From Schumannella soli (GTDB lineage Bacteria; Actinomycetota; Actinomycetes; Actinomycetales; Microbacteriaceae): a DNA stretch of 64,000 nucleotides. Numbering within the stretch: position 1 is the stretch's first letter; each line of letters starts with the position of its first letter. Location of the stretch: assembly GCF_006517435.1 (NCBI RefSeq), contig NZ_VHQG01000005.1, positions 203,222-267,221 of the forward strand, in the 5' to 3' direction. Below are positions 52,560 through 61,693 of the stretch, one piece after another. The notes under the pieces are model-generated. The model made no database searches and had not been told where the DNA came from. It saw nothing but the letters and a program-made list of their open reading frames with translations. Both the position numbers and the translations under genes were made by a program.

Positions 52560-53642
52560 TCAGGCGCCGGCGACCGCCGCGTCGAGTGCCTGCGTCAGGT
52601 CGGCGGCGAGGTCGTCGATGTGCTCGATGCCGACCGACACACGCACGAGGCCCTCGGGGATCGTCACGACCTCGCCCGACCAGCGGCGGCGGCGCTCGAG
52701 GGTCGTCTCGACCCCGCCCAGGCTGGTCGCGAAGCGCGCCAGGCGGGCGGCGGCGACGAAGCGCTCGGCGCTCGCGGCATCCGCGAAGACGGGCGCGATG
52801 ATCGCGCCGAAGCCCGGGTAGCGCAGCTCGGTCAGCGCGGGGTGACCCGACAGGCGCTCCACCAGCGCGGCCGCGTTCTCCGACGCGCGCTCGACGCGCA
52901 GCGCCAGCGTGCGCAGGCCGCGCAGCACGAGGTAGACCTCCATCGGGCCGGCCGTGGCGCCGAGGATGGTGCGGCGGCTGATCAGGCGAGCCTTCAGCTC
53001 GGCGTCGCGCACGACGAGCGCGCCGAGCACGGCGTCGCTGTGGCCCGACAGGAACTTGGTGGCCGAGTGCAGCACCACGTCGGCGCCGAGCTCGAGCGGA
53101 CGCTGCAGGATCGGCGTCGCGAAGGTGTTGTCGACGACGGTGAGCACCCCCTTCGCGTGCGCGGCGGCGAGCAGCGTCGCGAGGTCGGCGACCTCGAGGG
53201 CGGGGTTGGTGGGCGACTCGATCCAGAGCACGGCGGCGTCGTCGAGCTCGGCGAGCACGGCATCCGTGTCGGAGATGTCGACGTAGACCCGGGTCAGCGC
53301 GCCGCGCTCCTGACCCTCGTCGAGCTGCGTGAGCGAGCCGAGGTAGGCGTGCGTCGGGGCGACGACCTTCGCGCCGATCGGCAGGGTCGCGAGCACTGCG
53401 TTGGTGGCGGCCATGCCCGAGGCGAAGACGAGAGCGTCGCCGCCCTCGAGTGCGCCGATGGCGTCTTCGAGCGCCGTCCAGGTCGGGTTGCCGAAGCGGC
53501 CGTATTCGAGGTCGCCGCCCCCGACGAAGGTCGAGGCGAAGACGACGGGGGTGTTGAGGGGCGCGTCGGCGACCGGCTCGGGGCGCCCGGCCACGACGGC
53601 GGCGGTGGCGGGGTGCAGGGGTTCGGCGGCTGAGGTGCTCAT
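52560..53642 (-). CDS. metB: Cystathionine gamma-synthase / PLP-dependent sulfur-amino-acid enzyme
   Basis: A 360-residue enzyme of the Cys/Met-metabolism PLP family. [16 protein letters not shown], the phosphate-binding [25 protein letters not shown] and the lysine motif [13 protein letters not shown] are all present; [10 protein letters not shown] near the end is typical of the family. It could be cystathionine gamma-synthase (methionine synthesis) or a gamma-lyase; sequence alone does not decide. Confidence 0.9.
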   Translation of the reverse strand: MSTSAAEPLHPATAAVVAGRPEPVADAPLNTPVVFASTFVGGGDLEYGRFGNPTWTALEDAIGALEGGDALVFASGMAATNAVLATLPIGAKVVAPTHAYLGSLTQLDEGQERGALTRVYVDISDTDAVLAELDDAAVLWIESPTNPALEVADLATLLAAAHAKGVLTVVDNTFATPILQRPLELGADVVLHSATKFLSGHSDAVLGALVVRDAELKARLISRRTILGATAGPMEVYLVLRGLRTLALRVERASENAAALVERLSGHPALTELRYPGFGAIIAPVFADAASAERFVAAARLARFATSLGGVETTLERRRRWSGEVVTIPEGLVRVSVGIEHIDDLAADLTQALDAAVAGA

Positions 53643-53781
53643 CGGGTCAACTCTGGCACCTCGCGGGGGCTGCGTCGTACACGCGGCCCGGTCCGCTTCG
53701 GCGGTCGTGGCTCGTCGAGTCTCCGCGACCGCGGGAGCAGCCGCGTCGAGCGTCGCGACCCGGAGGCCCGGTGCCGTCGGC

Positions 53782-54420
53782 TCAGTAGGCCGGGCGCACC
53801 CAGCTGAGTGAGGTGAGGTCGAGGCGACGACGCACGGCCTCGAGCAGCGACTGCACGGGCACGAGGTCGAGGTCGGGCATCCACGAGCGGTCGGCGGTGG
53901 ATGCGGCGGTGCCGCTCACGAGCGGGACGGCGGCGCTGCCGGCGCCAGCGGCCGAACCGGCGGTGCCGGCGGCCGAGGCGGCGCTGTCGCTCGAGATCGT
54001 CGCGCCGAGGCGCTGCAGGGCTTCCATGATCGGCGCGATCACGTCGCGTCCGTCGTCGTCGGGCTGCCAGCGGTGGCGCTCGATGAGGCCGCGGACGCGC
54101 GCGCCGGCGGTGCTGAGGGCGGACGACAGCTCGACCATGCCGATCGCGAGGAAGCGCGCGCGATCGCCGGTGGCGTCGATCTCGAAGCGGTGCGCGCCGG
54201 GGGCGGGAGAGGTGCTCGCGGGGGTGACGTAGTCGACGGATGTGGCTGCCGCATCCACCGGCACGCCGGCTTCGGCGTGGGCGACCGCGTCGAAGCGGGC
54301 GCCCAGAGCGACCATGTAGTCGACGATGTCGCGCACGATCCGCTGGGCGGTGGTCAGGTCGTCGGCGTCGGCGCGGTCGGCGTCGAGACGCGCGACGATC
54401 GCGAAGGTCGAAGAGCTCAC
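53782..54420 (-). CDS. Hypothetical protein
   Basis: A 212-residue soluble protein that I do not recognise. The first 125 residues look folded (FAIVARLDADRADADDLTTA, HRFEIDATGDRARFLAIGMV); about 145-175 is an Ala/Gly/Ser-rich low-complexity linker, followed by a short Asp/Leu-rich C-terminus. The GTG start at 54420 is strongly supported by AAGGAGG just upstream. No paralogue or operon partner is visible; it is divergent from the polyol permease. Confidence 0.7.
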   Translation of the reverse strand: MSSSTFAIVARLDADRADADDLTTAQRIVRDIVDYMVALGARFDAVAHAEAGVPVDAAATSVDYVTPASTSPAPGAHRFEIDATGDRARFLAIGMVELSSALSTAGARVRGLIERHRWQPDDDGRDVIAPIMEALQRLGATISSDSAASAAGTAGSAAGAGSAAVPLVSGTAASTADRSWMPDLDLVPVQSLLEAVRRRLDLTSLSWVRPAY

Positions 54421-54666
54421 GGCGCCTCCTTCTGGTTCGGGCACGCTGGCGAGGAAAAGTCGAGTCGCGCGCGCGAGTGCGCACACCGATCGCACGATAC
54501 TCCTTCGCGCCGGGGCGTCGCATCGGCGACGGCCGGAACACCTCGGCGGCGAGCGCGCCGGGACGGTGCCCCCGTGCCCAGATCGCGGGGTTGGTGGCGA
54601 GGCGCGAGTCGGGGGATGATCCTCCGTCGGACCCGTGCGCATCCGCGTTGACCGTCGTGTGTAGTC

Positions 54667-54686
54667 TGTACGTACAAGCCGTACAA
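54667..54686. promoter_or_regulatory. TGTACG-type operator 1 (MFS polyol permease)
   Basis: TGTACGTACAAGCCGTACAA, 35 bp before the ATG, shares a 20-bp pattern with sites at 56246 and 60743. TTGACC (54648-54653) is a possible -35 box. Confidence 0.75.
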
Positions 54687-54721
54687 GGATGCGGTTTCCT
54701 CGCAATCAAGGGAGATGCTTC

Positions 54722-56029
54722 ATGACCGAGCGCTCGGGCAACGCTGCCGCGCGACTCCTCGACCGGGTCGGCATCCCGGCGCCGCTGTTCCTCGGCTTCG
54801 TCGGGGTGCTGCTGTTCATGATCGGCGACGGCGTCGAATCGAACTACCTGTCGACCTTCCTCGCCGAGCAGCCGGGTCTGTCGGAGAACGCGGCCGCGAT
54901 CACGATCAGCCTCTACGGCATCTTCGTCGCGGTCGGATCCTGGTTCGCCGGAACCCTGTCGAGCATCCTCGGCCCGCGCCGCGTCATGCTCATCGGCGGC
55001 ATCGCCTGGGTCGTGCTCGAGGTCGTGTTCCTCGCGGTCGGCATCGGCGCGCACGTGACCTGGCTCGCGATCGTCGCCTACGCCCTGCGCGGCATCGGCT
55101 ACCCCTTCTTCGCCTACGCCTTCCTGGTCTGGCTGAACACGGCGACACCGGCGCACCAGCGCGGCTCGAGCGTCGGATGGTTCTGGTTCGTCTTCGGCGC
55201 GGGCCTGCCCACGATCGGCTCGCTCGTCGCGAGCTGGACCATCCCGCACATCGGCGAGCTCGGCACCTTCTGGCTCGCGGCGGTCATCGTGCTCGCCGGT
55301 CTGCTGATCGCGTACTTCGGCGTGCGCGATCTGCGTCACGCGGGCCCGACCCAGCCGGATTCGGCGGGGGCGATGTCCGAGCTCGCGAAGGGCCTCACGA
55401 TCCTCTGGCGCGACAAGCGCGTCGCGGCCGGCGCCTTCGTGCGCCTGGTCAACACGACGCCGAACTTCGCGCTCTTCGTGGTCGCCCCGTTCTTCTTCGT
55501 CAAGCAGGTCGGCTTCACGCAGGAGAACTATCTGCTGGTCGTGACGATCGTCTACACGGCGAACATCTTCGCGAACCTGTTCTTCGGCATCATCGGCGAC
55601 CGCTTCGGCTGGAAGCGCACGGTCACCTGGTTCGGCTGCGTCATGTGCGCCGTCGGCGTGCTCGCGCTCTACTACGTGCCGCTCGCGATCGGTCCGAACT
55701 TCTGGGTCACCGTGATCTGCTGGGCCGTCTTCGGCATCGGCCTGGCCGGCTTCGTGCCGCTCACCGCCCTCGTGCCGTCGATGGTCAAGGTCGAGGATCG
55801 CGGCAGCGCCCTCGCCGTCTACACCCTCGCCGCGGGACTCTCGGCCTTCGTCGGCCCGGCGCTCGTCGCGCTGCTCGGCGGCGTGGCGAACATCACGGCG
55901 CTCATCTGGGTGTTCGCGGGCCTCTACGTGGTCGGCGCGATCGTCACCCTGGTGCTGCGCACCGACCAGGACCCGGGCCAGGCCAAGCGCCTCGGCTCCC
56001 CGGTCGCGAAGGACCTCACCTCGGCGTGA
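54722..56029 (+). CDS. MFS polyol permease (RbtT/DalT/CsbX-like)
   Basis: A 435-residue twelve-helix transporter. PLFLGFVGVLLFMIGDGVESNYLS at the start and LRGIGYPFFAYAFLVW place it near the ribitol/arabitol permease group. Transport of a polyol or related sugar by proton symport is expected. A long hydrophilic loop joins the two halves (about 205-235). It shares an operator type with the ABC importer and aldolase units, so the locus may carry two import routes for related compounds. Confidence 0.85.
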   Translation: MTERSGNAAARLLDRVGIPAPLFLGFVGVLLFMIGDGVESNYLSTFLAEQPGLSENAAAITISLYGIFVAVGSWFAGTLSSILGPRRVMLIGGIAWVVLEVVFLAVGIGAHVTWLAIVAYALRGIGYPFFAYAFLVWLNTATPAHQRGSSVGWFWFVFGAGLPTIGSLVASWTIPHIGELGTFWLAAVIVLAGLLIAYFGVRDLRHAGPTQPDSAGAMSELAKGLTILWRDKRVAAGAFVRLVNTTPNFALFVVAPFFFVKQVGFTQENYLLVVTIVYTANIFANLFFGIIGDRFGWKRTVTWFGCVMCAVGVLALYYVPLAIGPNFWVTVICWAVFGIGLAGFVPLTALVPSMVKVEDRGSALAVYTLAAGLSAFVGPALVALLGGVANITALIWVFAGLYVVGAIVTLVLRTDQDPGQAKRLGSPVAKDLTSA

Positions 56030-56063
56030 GAACCCGGGCGTCTGACGCCCTGAAGCAAGGCCG

Positions 56064-56102
56064 GAACGTCCGGCGGTCGTGTGGCGCGACCGCCGGACGT
56101 TC
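56064..56102 (+). terminator. Rho-independent terminator after the MFS permease
   Basis: A perfect 16-bp stem (56064-56079 with 56087-56102), 7-nt loop, then TGCTTTTC. Confidence 0.92.
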
Positions 56103-56216
56103 TGCTTTTCCCGGCGACGGGATCGCGCGGATCGCAAGCTCACCGCCGCGGTGCCGGTGAGCATCTGTCGTCAGGCACGATCCGGTCACGAACTGGGGTA
56201 GACCGCATCGCCTGTC

Positions 56217-56265
56217 TTGCACGGATGTGCAGATGCTGTACTTTCTGTACGGACAAGACGTACAG
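56217..56265 (+). promoter_or_regulatory. Promoter and TGTACG-type operator 2 (ABC importer)
   Basis: TTGCAC (56217-56222) and TACTTT (56239-56244) are 16 bp apart; TGTACGGACAAGACGTACAG (56246-56265) begins two bases later and would cover the transcription start. Confidence 0.78.
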
Positions 56266-56333
56266 ACCGCGCGACGATGCCGGATCAACGGAGATCGCGT
56301 ACGTGTCTTGCTACTTCAGAGAGGAAGTCTGCA

Positions 56334-57395
56334 ATGCGAATCACGGCAATCACGGGGGTGGCGGTCCTGGGCGTCGGCGCCCTGCTGCTGGCCGGCTGCT
56401 CGACGGGAGCCGCCGCCGGCGGCGACGCCAAGCCGGCCGACACCCAGCTGAGCTACTCCCAGCCGCACACCGACCCGTTCCAGAACGCCGAGAACGTCGG
56501 CTCGATGGAGCGCTTCAAGAAGCTCGGCTACGCGACCATCCCGGCGACCAACGCCGATCGCGACCCGGCGCAGCAGATCACCGACATCCAGACGCTCATC
56601 AACAAGGGTGCCAAGGGCCTCGTGATCTCCGTCGGCGACGCCGACGCCATCGTCCCCGCGATCGAGTACGCGAACGACCAGAACGTGCCGATCGTCGCGA
56701 TCGACGAGGCGCCCGCCTCCGGCAACATCGCCATGATCGTCCGCGCCGACAACGTGCACATGGGCGAGCTCGCGTGCGAGGAGATGGGCAAGCGCGTCAA
56801 GGCCGGCTCGGCCGTGATCACGCTCGACGGCGACCCGGTCACCTCCAACGGCCGCGACCGCACCAACGGCTTCAACGACTGCATGAAGAAGAAGTACCCC
56901 GACGTGAAGCTCGTCAACGTCGCCACCGAGTGGGACCCGGCCAAGGCCGCCACCGGCATCGAGACGGCGCTCAACCAGTACGACAACATCGCGGGCATCT
57001 ACAACCAGAGCGATGCGACCTTCTTCCCCACCATCCTCGACACCCTCAAGTCGCTCGGCAAGCTCAAGGCCGTCGGCGAAGAGGGGCACATCGTGCAGGT
57101 CTCGGTGGACGCGAGCCCGATGGCGATGACCGCGATCCGTGACGGCTACCTCGACGCTGCCGTCGCGCAGCCGATGACCGACTACATCGACTACGGCGCC
57201 GACTACCTCGTGCGCGCGATCAAGGGCGAGAAGTTCAAGGTCGGCAAGACCGACCACGGCAGCGTCATCGAGAAGCGCAAGGGCAACCTCGTCGATCTGC
57301 TGCCGACGCCCGTCGTGACGAAGGACAACGTCGAGGACCCGGAGCTCTGGGGAAACAAGAAGTTCGCCCTCGAGGCCTTCGGCGCCTCGAAGTAA
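56334..57395 (+). CDS. Sugar ABC transporter substrate-binding lipoprotein
   Basis: A 353-residue extracellular sugar-binding lipoprotein. The signal peptide ends LLLAGC (Cys22), then a short Gly/Ala linker; the ribose-binding fold begins QLSYSQPHTDPFQNA. The ligand is probably a pentose, tetrose or polyol. The first gene of a CUT2-type importer operon. GAGAGGAAG lies before the ATG. Confidence 0.92.
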   Translation: MRITAITGVAVLGVGALLLAGCSTGAAAGGDAKPADTQLSYSQPHTDPFQNAENVGSMERFKKLGYATIPATNADRDPAQQITDIQTLINKGAKGLVISVGDADAIVPAIEYANDQNVPIVAIDEAPASGNIAMIVRADNVHMGELACEEMGKRVKAGSAVITLDGDPVTSNGRDRTNGFNDCMKKKYPDVKLVNVATEWDPAKAATGIETALNQYDNIAGIYNQSDATFFPTILDTLKSLGKLKAVGEEGHIVQVSVDASPMAMTAIRDGYLDAAVAQPMTDYIDYGADYLVRAIKGEKFKVGKTDHGSVIEKRKGNLVDLLPTPVVTKDNVEDPELWGNKKFALEAFGASK

Positions 57396-57423
57396 CTCCG
57401 ACCGGAAGCGAGACGGAGACGTC

Positions 57424-58932
57424 ATGACAACCCCATCCACCACCGTTCCCGCGATCCAGATCGATCGCGTCAGCAAGACCTACGGTGCGACGAAGGCGCT
57501 GCAGGACGTCTCCGTCTCGATCCTCCCCGGCCAGGTGCACGGACTGATCGGCCGCAACGGCGCCGGCAAGTCCACGCTCCTGCGCATGATCACCGGCCTC
57601 GAGACCCCCGACACCGGAGCGGTGCGCTTCTTCGGCGAGGAGGCGCCGCCGGCCTCCGACGCGAAGGCATGGCAGCAGCGCGTCGCCTGCGTCTACCAGC
57701 GTCCGTCGGTGTTCACGAACCTCACGATCGCCGAGAACCTGTTCGCCGGGCGCCTGCCCGGCAACGGGCCGTCGGTGTCGTGGCGCACGATGCAGAACGA
57801 GGCGGAGCGCATCCTCTCGGAGTGGCGCATCGATCTCGACCCGAAGTCGCTGCTCTCCGACGCCCCGATCGAGGAGCGTCAGATGCTCACGATCGCGAAG
57901 GCGCTCGACGCCGGCACCCGCATCGTGCTGCTCGACGAGCCCACGGTGCAGCTCGAGGGCTCGGCCATCCGCCGGCTCTTCGACAAGGTGCAGGAGCTAC
58001 AGGACGACGGCGTCACCTTCGTCTTCGTCTCGCACTTCCTGCGCGAGGTCACCGCGATCTGCGACTCCGCCAGCGTGCTGCGCGACGGCAAGCTGCTCTG
58101 GTCGCGCACCGGCGACGACGTGAAGTCCGACGACCTGGTGGAGGCCCTGCTCGCGGGCCAGGAGCAGCGACGCCACCGGGTCGAGAGCGCGGCCGCGACG
58201 GCGACCGACACGGCGCCGGCGCTCGAGCTGCGCTCGGCCACCGAGAAGGGCGGCGCGTTCACCGACGTGTCGTTCCGCGTCGCGCCGGGCGAGCTCGTCG
58301 CCATCGGCGGCGTCGGCGGATCGGGCAAGTACTCGGTCGGCGAGGCTATCGCCGGTCTGCGCCGGCTCGGCTCGGGATCGGTGCTCGCCGACGGCGAGGT
58401 CATCCCCACCGGCAAGGTCAAAGCCAGTCAGAAGGCGGGCGTCGGCTTCGTGCCCGCCGACCGTCACAAGGACGGCTACGTGCCCCAGCTCAGCGTCGCC
58501 GAGAACATGACCATGGGCGTCATGGACCGGCTCGCACCGGCGGGCTTCTTCTCGCCGCGCAAGCAGAACGAGATGTCGCGCACCCTCATCCAGGACGTCG
58601 CGCTCGTTCCGCCGAACCCCGCCCTCGCGGTCTCCGGTCTCAGCGGCGGCAACCAGCAGAAGGTCGTGCTCGCCCGCGCGCTCGCCCGCGATCCGCGCGT
58701 GCTCGTGCTGATCTCACCGACCGCCGGCGTCGACATCGCCGCGAAGGACGCGATCTACGCGCTCATCCTGCGCGCCCTCGCCGACGGTGTCGCCGTCGTG
58801 CTCATCTCCGATGACGTCGAGGAGCTGCTCGTCAGCTCGCGCGTCCTCATCATGCGCGAGGGCCGCATCGCGGCCGAGCTCGCCGAACCCACCGAAGAAG
58901 ACATCGTTCGAGCCATCGAAGGCCTGGAGTGA
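57424..58932 (+). CDS. Sugar ABC transporter ATP-binding protein with degenerate second domain
   Basis: A 502-residue two-domain ATPase. Domain 1: Walker A GRNGAGKST (43-51), Walker B IVLLDEPT, but the signature is altered to IEERQMLTIAKAL. Domain 2: GGVGGSGKYS (about 295) has Lys but Tyr in place of Ser/Thr, the signature LSGGNQQKVVLARAL is good, and Walker B reads VLVLISPTAGVD with the catalytic Glu replaced by Ser. Only one of the two composite sites should hydrolyse ATP, as in RbsA-type proteins, but the replaced Walker B goes further than in the rhamnose homologue at 24511. Confidence 0.9.
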   Translation: MTTPSTTVPAIQIDRVSKTYGATKALQDVSVSILPGQVHGLIGRNGAGKSTLLRMITGLETPDTGAVRFFGEEAPPASDAKAWQQRVACVYQRPSVFTNLTIAENLFAGRLPGNGPSVSWRTMQNEAERILSEWRIDLDPKSLLSDAPIEERQMLTIAKALDAGTRIVLLDEPTVQLEGSAIRRLFDKVQELQDDGVTFVFVSHFLREVTAICDSASVLRDGKLLWSRTGDDVKSDDLVEALLAGQEQRRHRVESAAATATDTAPALELRSATEKGGAFTDVSFRVAPGELVAIGGVGGSGKYSVGEAIAGLRRLGSGSVLADGEVIPTGKVKASQKAGVGFVPADRHKDGYVPQLSVAENMTMGVMDRLAPAGFFSPRKQNEMSRTLIQDVALVPPNPALAVSGLSGGNQQKVVLARALARDPRVLVLISPTAGVDIAAKDAIYALILRALADGVAVVLISDDVEELLVSSRVLIMREGRIAAELAEPTEEDIVRAIEGLE

Positions 58933-59957
58933 ACCCCGTGAACAGCGCACGCACCACCGTCATCACCGTCCCGTCAGGGCGCAGTCCGTTCCTCGGATCC
59001 GTCGTGCGCAACGTGCGCGAGCTCAGCGTCCTGCCCGGCCTCATCATCGTCGCCGTCATCGGCGCGATCGTGAGCCCCGCGTTCCTCACGGCGCCGAACC
59101 TCACGCTGATCCTGCGTCAGTCGGCCGAGCTCGGCATCGTCGTCATCGGCCTGACCTTCATCCTGCTGACCGGCAAGCTCGACATCTCGCTCGAGTCGAC
59201 CGTCGGCCTGGCGCCGATGGTCGCCGCCTGGCTGCTGATCCCGGCCGCGATGGGCGGACTCGGCACGATGATCAACCCCTTCGTGGCGATCCTGCTCACG
59301 CTCGTGATCGGCGCGCTCATCGGCCTCTTCAACGGCCTGCTCGTGGTGAAGGTGAAACTCGATCCCTTCATCGTCAGTCTCGCGATGCTGATCCTGCTGC
59401 GCGGCATCACGCTCGGCGTCAGCCAGGGCAAGACACTCGCCGGGCTGCCCGACGCCTTCCGCTACATCGGCTCGGCCCGCTGGTTCGGCGTCCCGGCCGC
59501 GATCTGGGTCACAGGAATCCTGTTCGTGATCGCCGCGCTCGTGCTGCGCTACGCCGCCTGGGGTCGTGCGCTGTACGCCATCGGCGGCAACGCCGACGCT
59601 GCCCGTGCCGCGGGCATCCGGGTGGATGCGGTGCTCATCACCACCTTCATCGTCGCCAGCACCTTGGCTTCTTTCGCCGGTCTGATGCTCGCCGGGCGCC
59701 TCGCCTCGGTCACGAGCGGAATGGGTCAGAACCTGATCTTCAGCGCGCTCGCCGCTGCGGTGATCGGCGGCGTGCAGCTCACGGGCGGCCAGGGCCGCAT
59801 CGTCGGCGCGCTGCTGGGCGTGCTGCTGCTCGGCACACTGACGAACGTGCTCACCCTCGCGGGCGTGCCGACCTTCTGGATCAACGCGGTCTACGGCGGC
59901 GTCATCCTGCTCGCGCTCTTCGTCGGCCGCTTCGGCGCCCGGCCGAGCCGTACCTGA
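58929..59957 (+). CDS. Sugar ABC transporter permease
   Basis: A 342-residue CUT2-family permease (GLTFILLTGKLDISLESTVG; ALAAAVIGGVQLTGGQGR) with eight to ten helices. Its GTG start overlaps the ATPase stop by four bases. Only one permease is present, so the channel is presumably a homodimer, in contrast to the two-permease rhamnose system. Confidence 0.92.
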   Translation: MNPVNSARTTVITVPSGRSPFLGSVVRNVRELSVLPGLIIVAVIGAIVSPAFLTAPNLTLILRQSAELGIVVIGLTFILLTGKLDISLESTVGLAPMVAAWLLIPAAMGGLGTMINPFVAILLTLVIGALIGLFNGLLVVKVKLDPFIVSLAMLILLRGITLGVSQGKTLAGLPDAFRYIGSARWFGVPAAIWVTGILFVIAALVLRYAAWGRALYAIGGNADAARAAGIRVDAVLITTFIVASTLASFAGLMLAGRLASVTSGMGQNLIFSALAAAVIGGVQLTGGQGRIVGALLGVLLLGTLTNVLTLAGVPTFWINAVYGGVILLALFVGRFGARPSRT

Positions 59958-59959
59958 CC

Positions 59960-59996
59960 CGGTGGGCTGGCGCTGCCTCGCGCCGCCGGCCCACCG
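59960..59996 (+). terminator. Hairpin between permease and SIS genes
   Basis: CGGTGGGC (from about 59960) pairs with GGCCCACCG (to about 59996), with GGCGC/GCGCC inside. No T tract; a partial terminator or mRNA stabiliser. Confidence 0.5.
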
Positions 59997-60075
59997 TGCC
60001 CACGCCGAAATCAGGCCGTGGACGCTCCTCAAGACCAGAACGAACTGAACCGCCAGAACTGAAAGGGAGGACAGC

Positions 60076-60642
60076 ATGTCCGACTTCCGTGAGACCAGCG
60101 CCGCCGTCGTCGCCGAGCTCGGCGAGGTGTTCCGCCGCGTGCCGCTCGACCAGATCGAGGCCGCGCTCGACGCGCTCGAGAAGCACCAGCGCATCTTCGT
60201 GCTCGGCATCGGCCGCGAGGGCCTCGGCTCGAAGGCCTTCGCGATGCGCCTGACCCACTTCGGCAAGACCGTGCACTGGGGCTGGGATGACACGACGCCG
60301 GCGGTGACCGCCGACGACCTGTTCATCATGCCGACGGGCCCGTCGAACATCCCCCACCTGCACTACATCGCCGAGCAGGTGAAGAAGACGGGCGCGACGC
60401 TGCTGGTCGCGACCGCGGTTCCGGACGGCCCGACCGCGAAGCTCGCCGACATCGTGCTCACGATCCCCGCGCACACCTACGGCGCCGACGACCCGAGCGG
60501 TCTCGTGCCGACGATCCAGCCGATGGGCAGCCTGTTCGAGCAGTCGCTCTGGATCTTCTGGGACGTGCTCTACTTCCAGCTCGTTCAGCGCACCGGCGCG
60601 AAGTTCGAGGATCTGGTCGCCCGCCACCGCAACTTCGAGTAA
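60076..60642 (+). CDS. SIS-domain sugar-phosphate isomerase (6-phospho-3-hexuloisomerase-like)
   Basis: A 188-residue single-SIS-domain protein, the size of HxlB-type 6-phospho-3-hexuloisomerase. FVLGIGREGLGSKAFAMRLT (about 41-60) is the phosphosugar-binding segment, and FIMPTGPSNIPHLHYIAEQV follows. It should isomerise an aldose/ketose phosphate made in this locus, but no hexulose-phosphate synthase is nearby, so the ribulose-monophosphate role is doubtful. AAGGGAGG precedes the ATG. Confidence 0.85.
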   Translation: MSDFRETSAAVVAELGEVFRRVPLDQIEAALDALEKHQRIFVLGIGREGLGSKAFAMRLTHFGKTVHWGWDDTTPAVTADDLFIMPTGPSNIPHLHYIAEQVKKTGATLLVATAVPDGPTAKLADIVLTIPAHTYGADDPSGLVPTIQPMGSLFEQSLWIFWDVLYFQLVQRTGAKFEDLVARHRNFE

Positions 60643-60742
60643 GCGGCGCACCCTCTCGCCCGTCGGCGGCGGCGCGCGGCTCATCACGCGCGCTCACCAC
60701 CCGTCGCCGGCGGGCGATCCCCAGATCTCTTGTCGTACGTCT

Positions 60743-60762
60743 TGTACGTACAGACGGTACAG
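60743..60762. promoter_or_regulatory. TGTACG-type operator 3 (aldolase-kinase unit)
   Basis: TGTACGTACAGACGGTACAG, preceded by CTTGTCGTACGTCT, which looks like an extra partial site. TACAGT within it may be the -10 box. Confidence 0.75.
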
Positions 60763-60809
60763 TTAGCCCGAAGCGCCGCGAGCGGCGATCCCACAGCGAA
60801 AGGACCCCC

Positions 60810-61649
60810 ATGCCTCTGGTCAGCGGAATCGAGGTCGTGAACGAGTGCGTCTCGCGCGGTCTCGTCGCGGGAGCGTTCAACACCACCAACATCGAGACGA
60901 CCATGGGCATCGTCGACGCCATCGAGAAGGTCGGCGTGCCCACCTTCATCCAGGTCGCCCCCACCAACGTCGCGCTCTCGGGCTACGAGTACATCTACGA
61001 CATGGTCGCCCGCCGCCTCGCGACGACGAAGGTGCCCGTCGCGCTGCACCTCGACCACGGCAAGTCGCTCGACGCCGTCGAGAAGGCGCTGGCCGCCGAC
61101 TTCACCTCGATCATGATCGACGACTCCGAGGCGTCCTTCGCCGACAACGTCGCCACCTCGACGAAGGCCCGTGAGATGTGCGGCCCCGACATCGCCCTCG
61201 AGGCCGAGCTCGGCAGCATCGGCGGCAAGGAGGACGACGTCGCCCCCGAGCGCGCCAGCATGACCGACCCGAACGAGGCGAAGGCCTTCGTGGATGCGGT
61301 GCGCAACGACATCCTCGCCGTGTCCGTCGGCAACGTGCACGGCTACGCCCCCAACGCGCACATCGACTTCGACCTGCTCGACGAGGTGCGTCACGCCAGC
61401 CCGGTGCCGCTGTGCATCCACGGCGGATCGGGCCTGCCGGCCGAGGAGTTCGGCCGCCTGCACGAGTTCGGCGTCGTCAAGGTCAACATCGCCAGCGACC
61501 TGCGCAACGCGATGATCCGCAGCTTCGGCGAGGCCTACAACGCCAACAACAACGAGAACTCGCTCATCCGGGTCTCGAAGGGCGCGGTCGTCGCGATCTC
61601 GGAGGTCGTCGAGCGCCGCATCCGCCAGTTCAACCCCTCCGTGGCCTAA
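60810..61649 (+). CDS. Class II ketose-bisphosphate aldolase
   Basis: A 279-residue zinc aldolase of the fructose/tagatose-bisphosphate type. ALHLDHG (about 77-83) provides a zinc His and the catalytic Asp; GNVHGY and CIHGGSGLP supply further zinc ligands and the phosphate loop. It would cleave a phosphorylated ketose to DHAP or a related triose phosphate. Being shorter than glycolytic Fba and located with kinases and importer, it is catabolic rather than housekeeping. GAAAGGA lies before the ATG. Confidence 0.9.
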   Translation: MPLVSGIEVVNECVSRGLVAGAFNTTNIETTMGIVDAIEKVGVPTFIQVAPTNVALSGYEYIYDMVARRLATTKVPVALHLDHGKSLDAVEKALAADFTSIMIDDSEASFADNVATSTKAREMCGPDIALEAELGSIGGKEDDVAPERASMTDPNEAKAFVDAVRNDILAVSVGNVHGYAPNAHIDFDLLDEVRHASPVPLCIHGGSGLPAEEFGRLHEFGVVKVNIASDLRNAMIRSFGEAYNANNNENSLIRVSKGAVVAISEVVERRIRQFNPSVA

Positions 61650-61693
61650 GCCGCGGAACCGACAAGCCGCAGAACGACAAGGACAGGATCGCC

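Noticed and set aside
60076-60642. Ribulose-monophosphate pathway from the HxlB-like SIS protein
   Set aside because: No 3-hexulose-6-phosphate synthase or methanol/formaldehyde gene is nearby; the aldolase-kinase context suggests sugar or polyol use.
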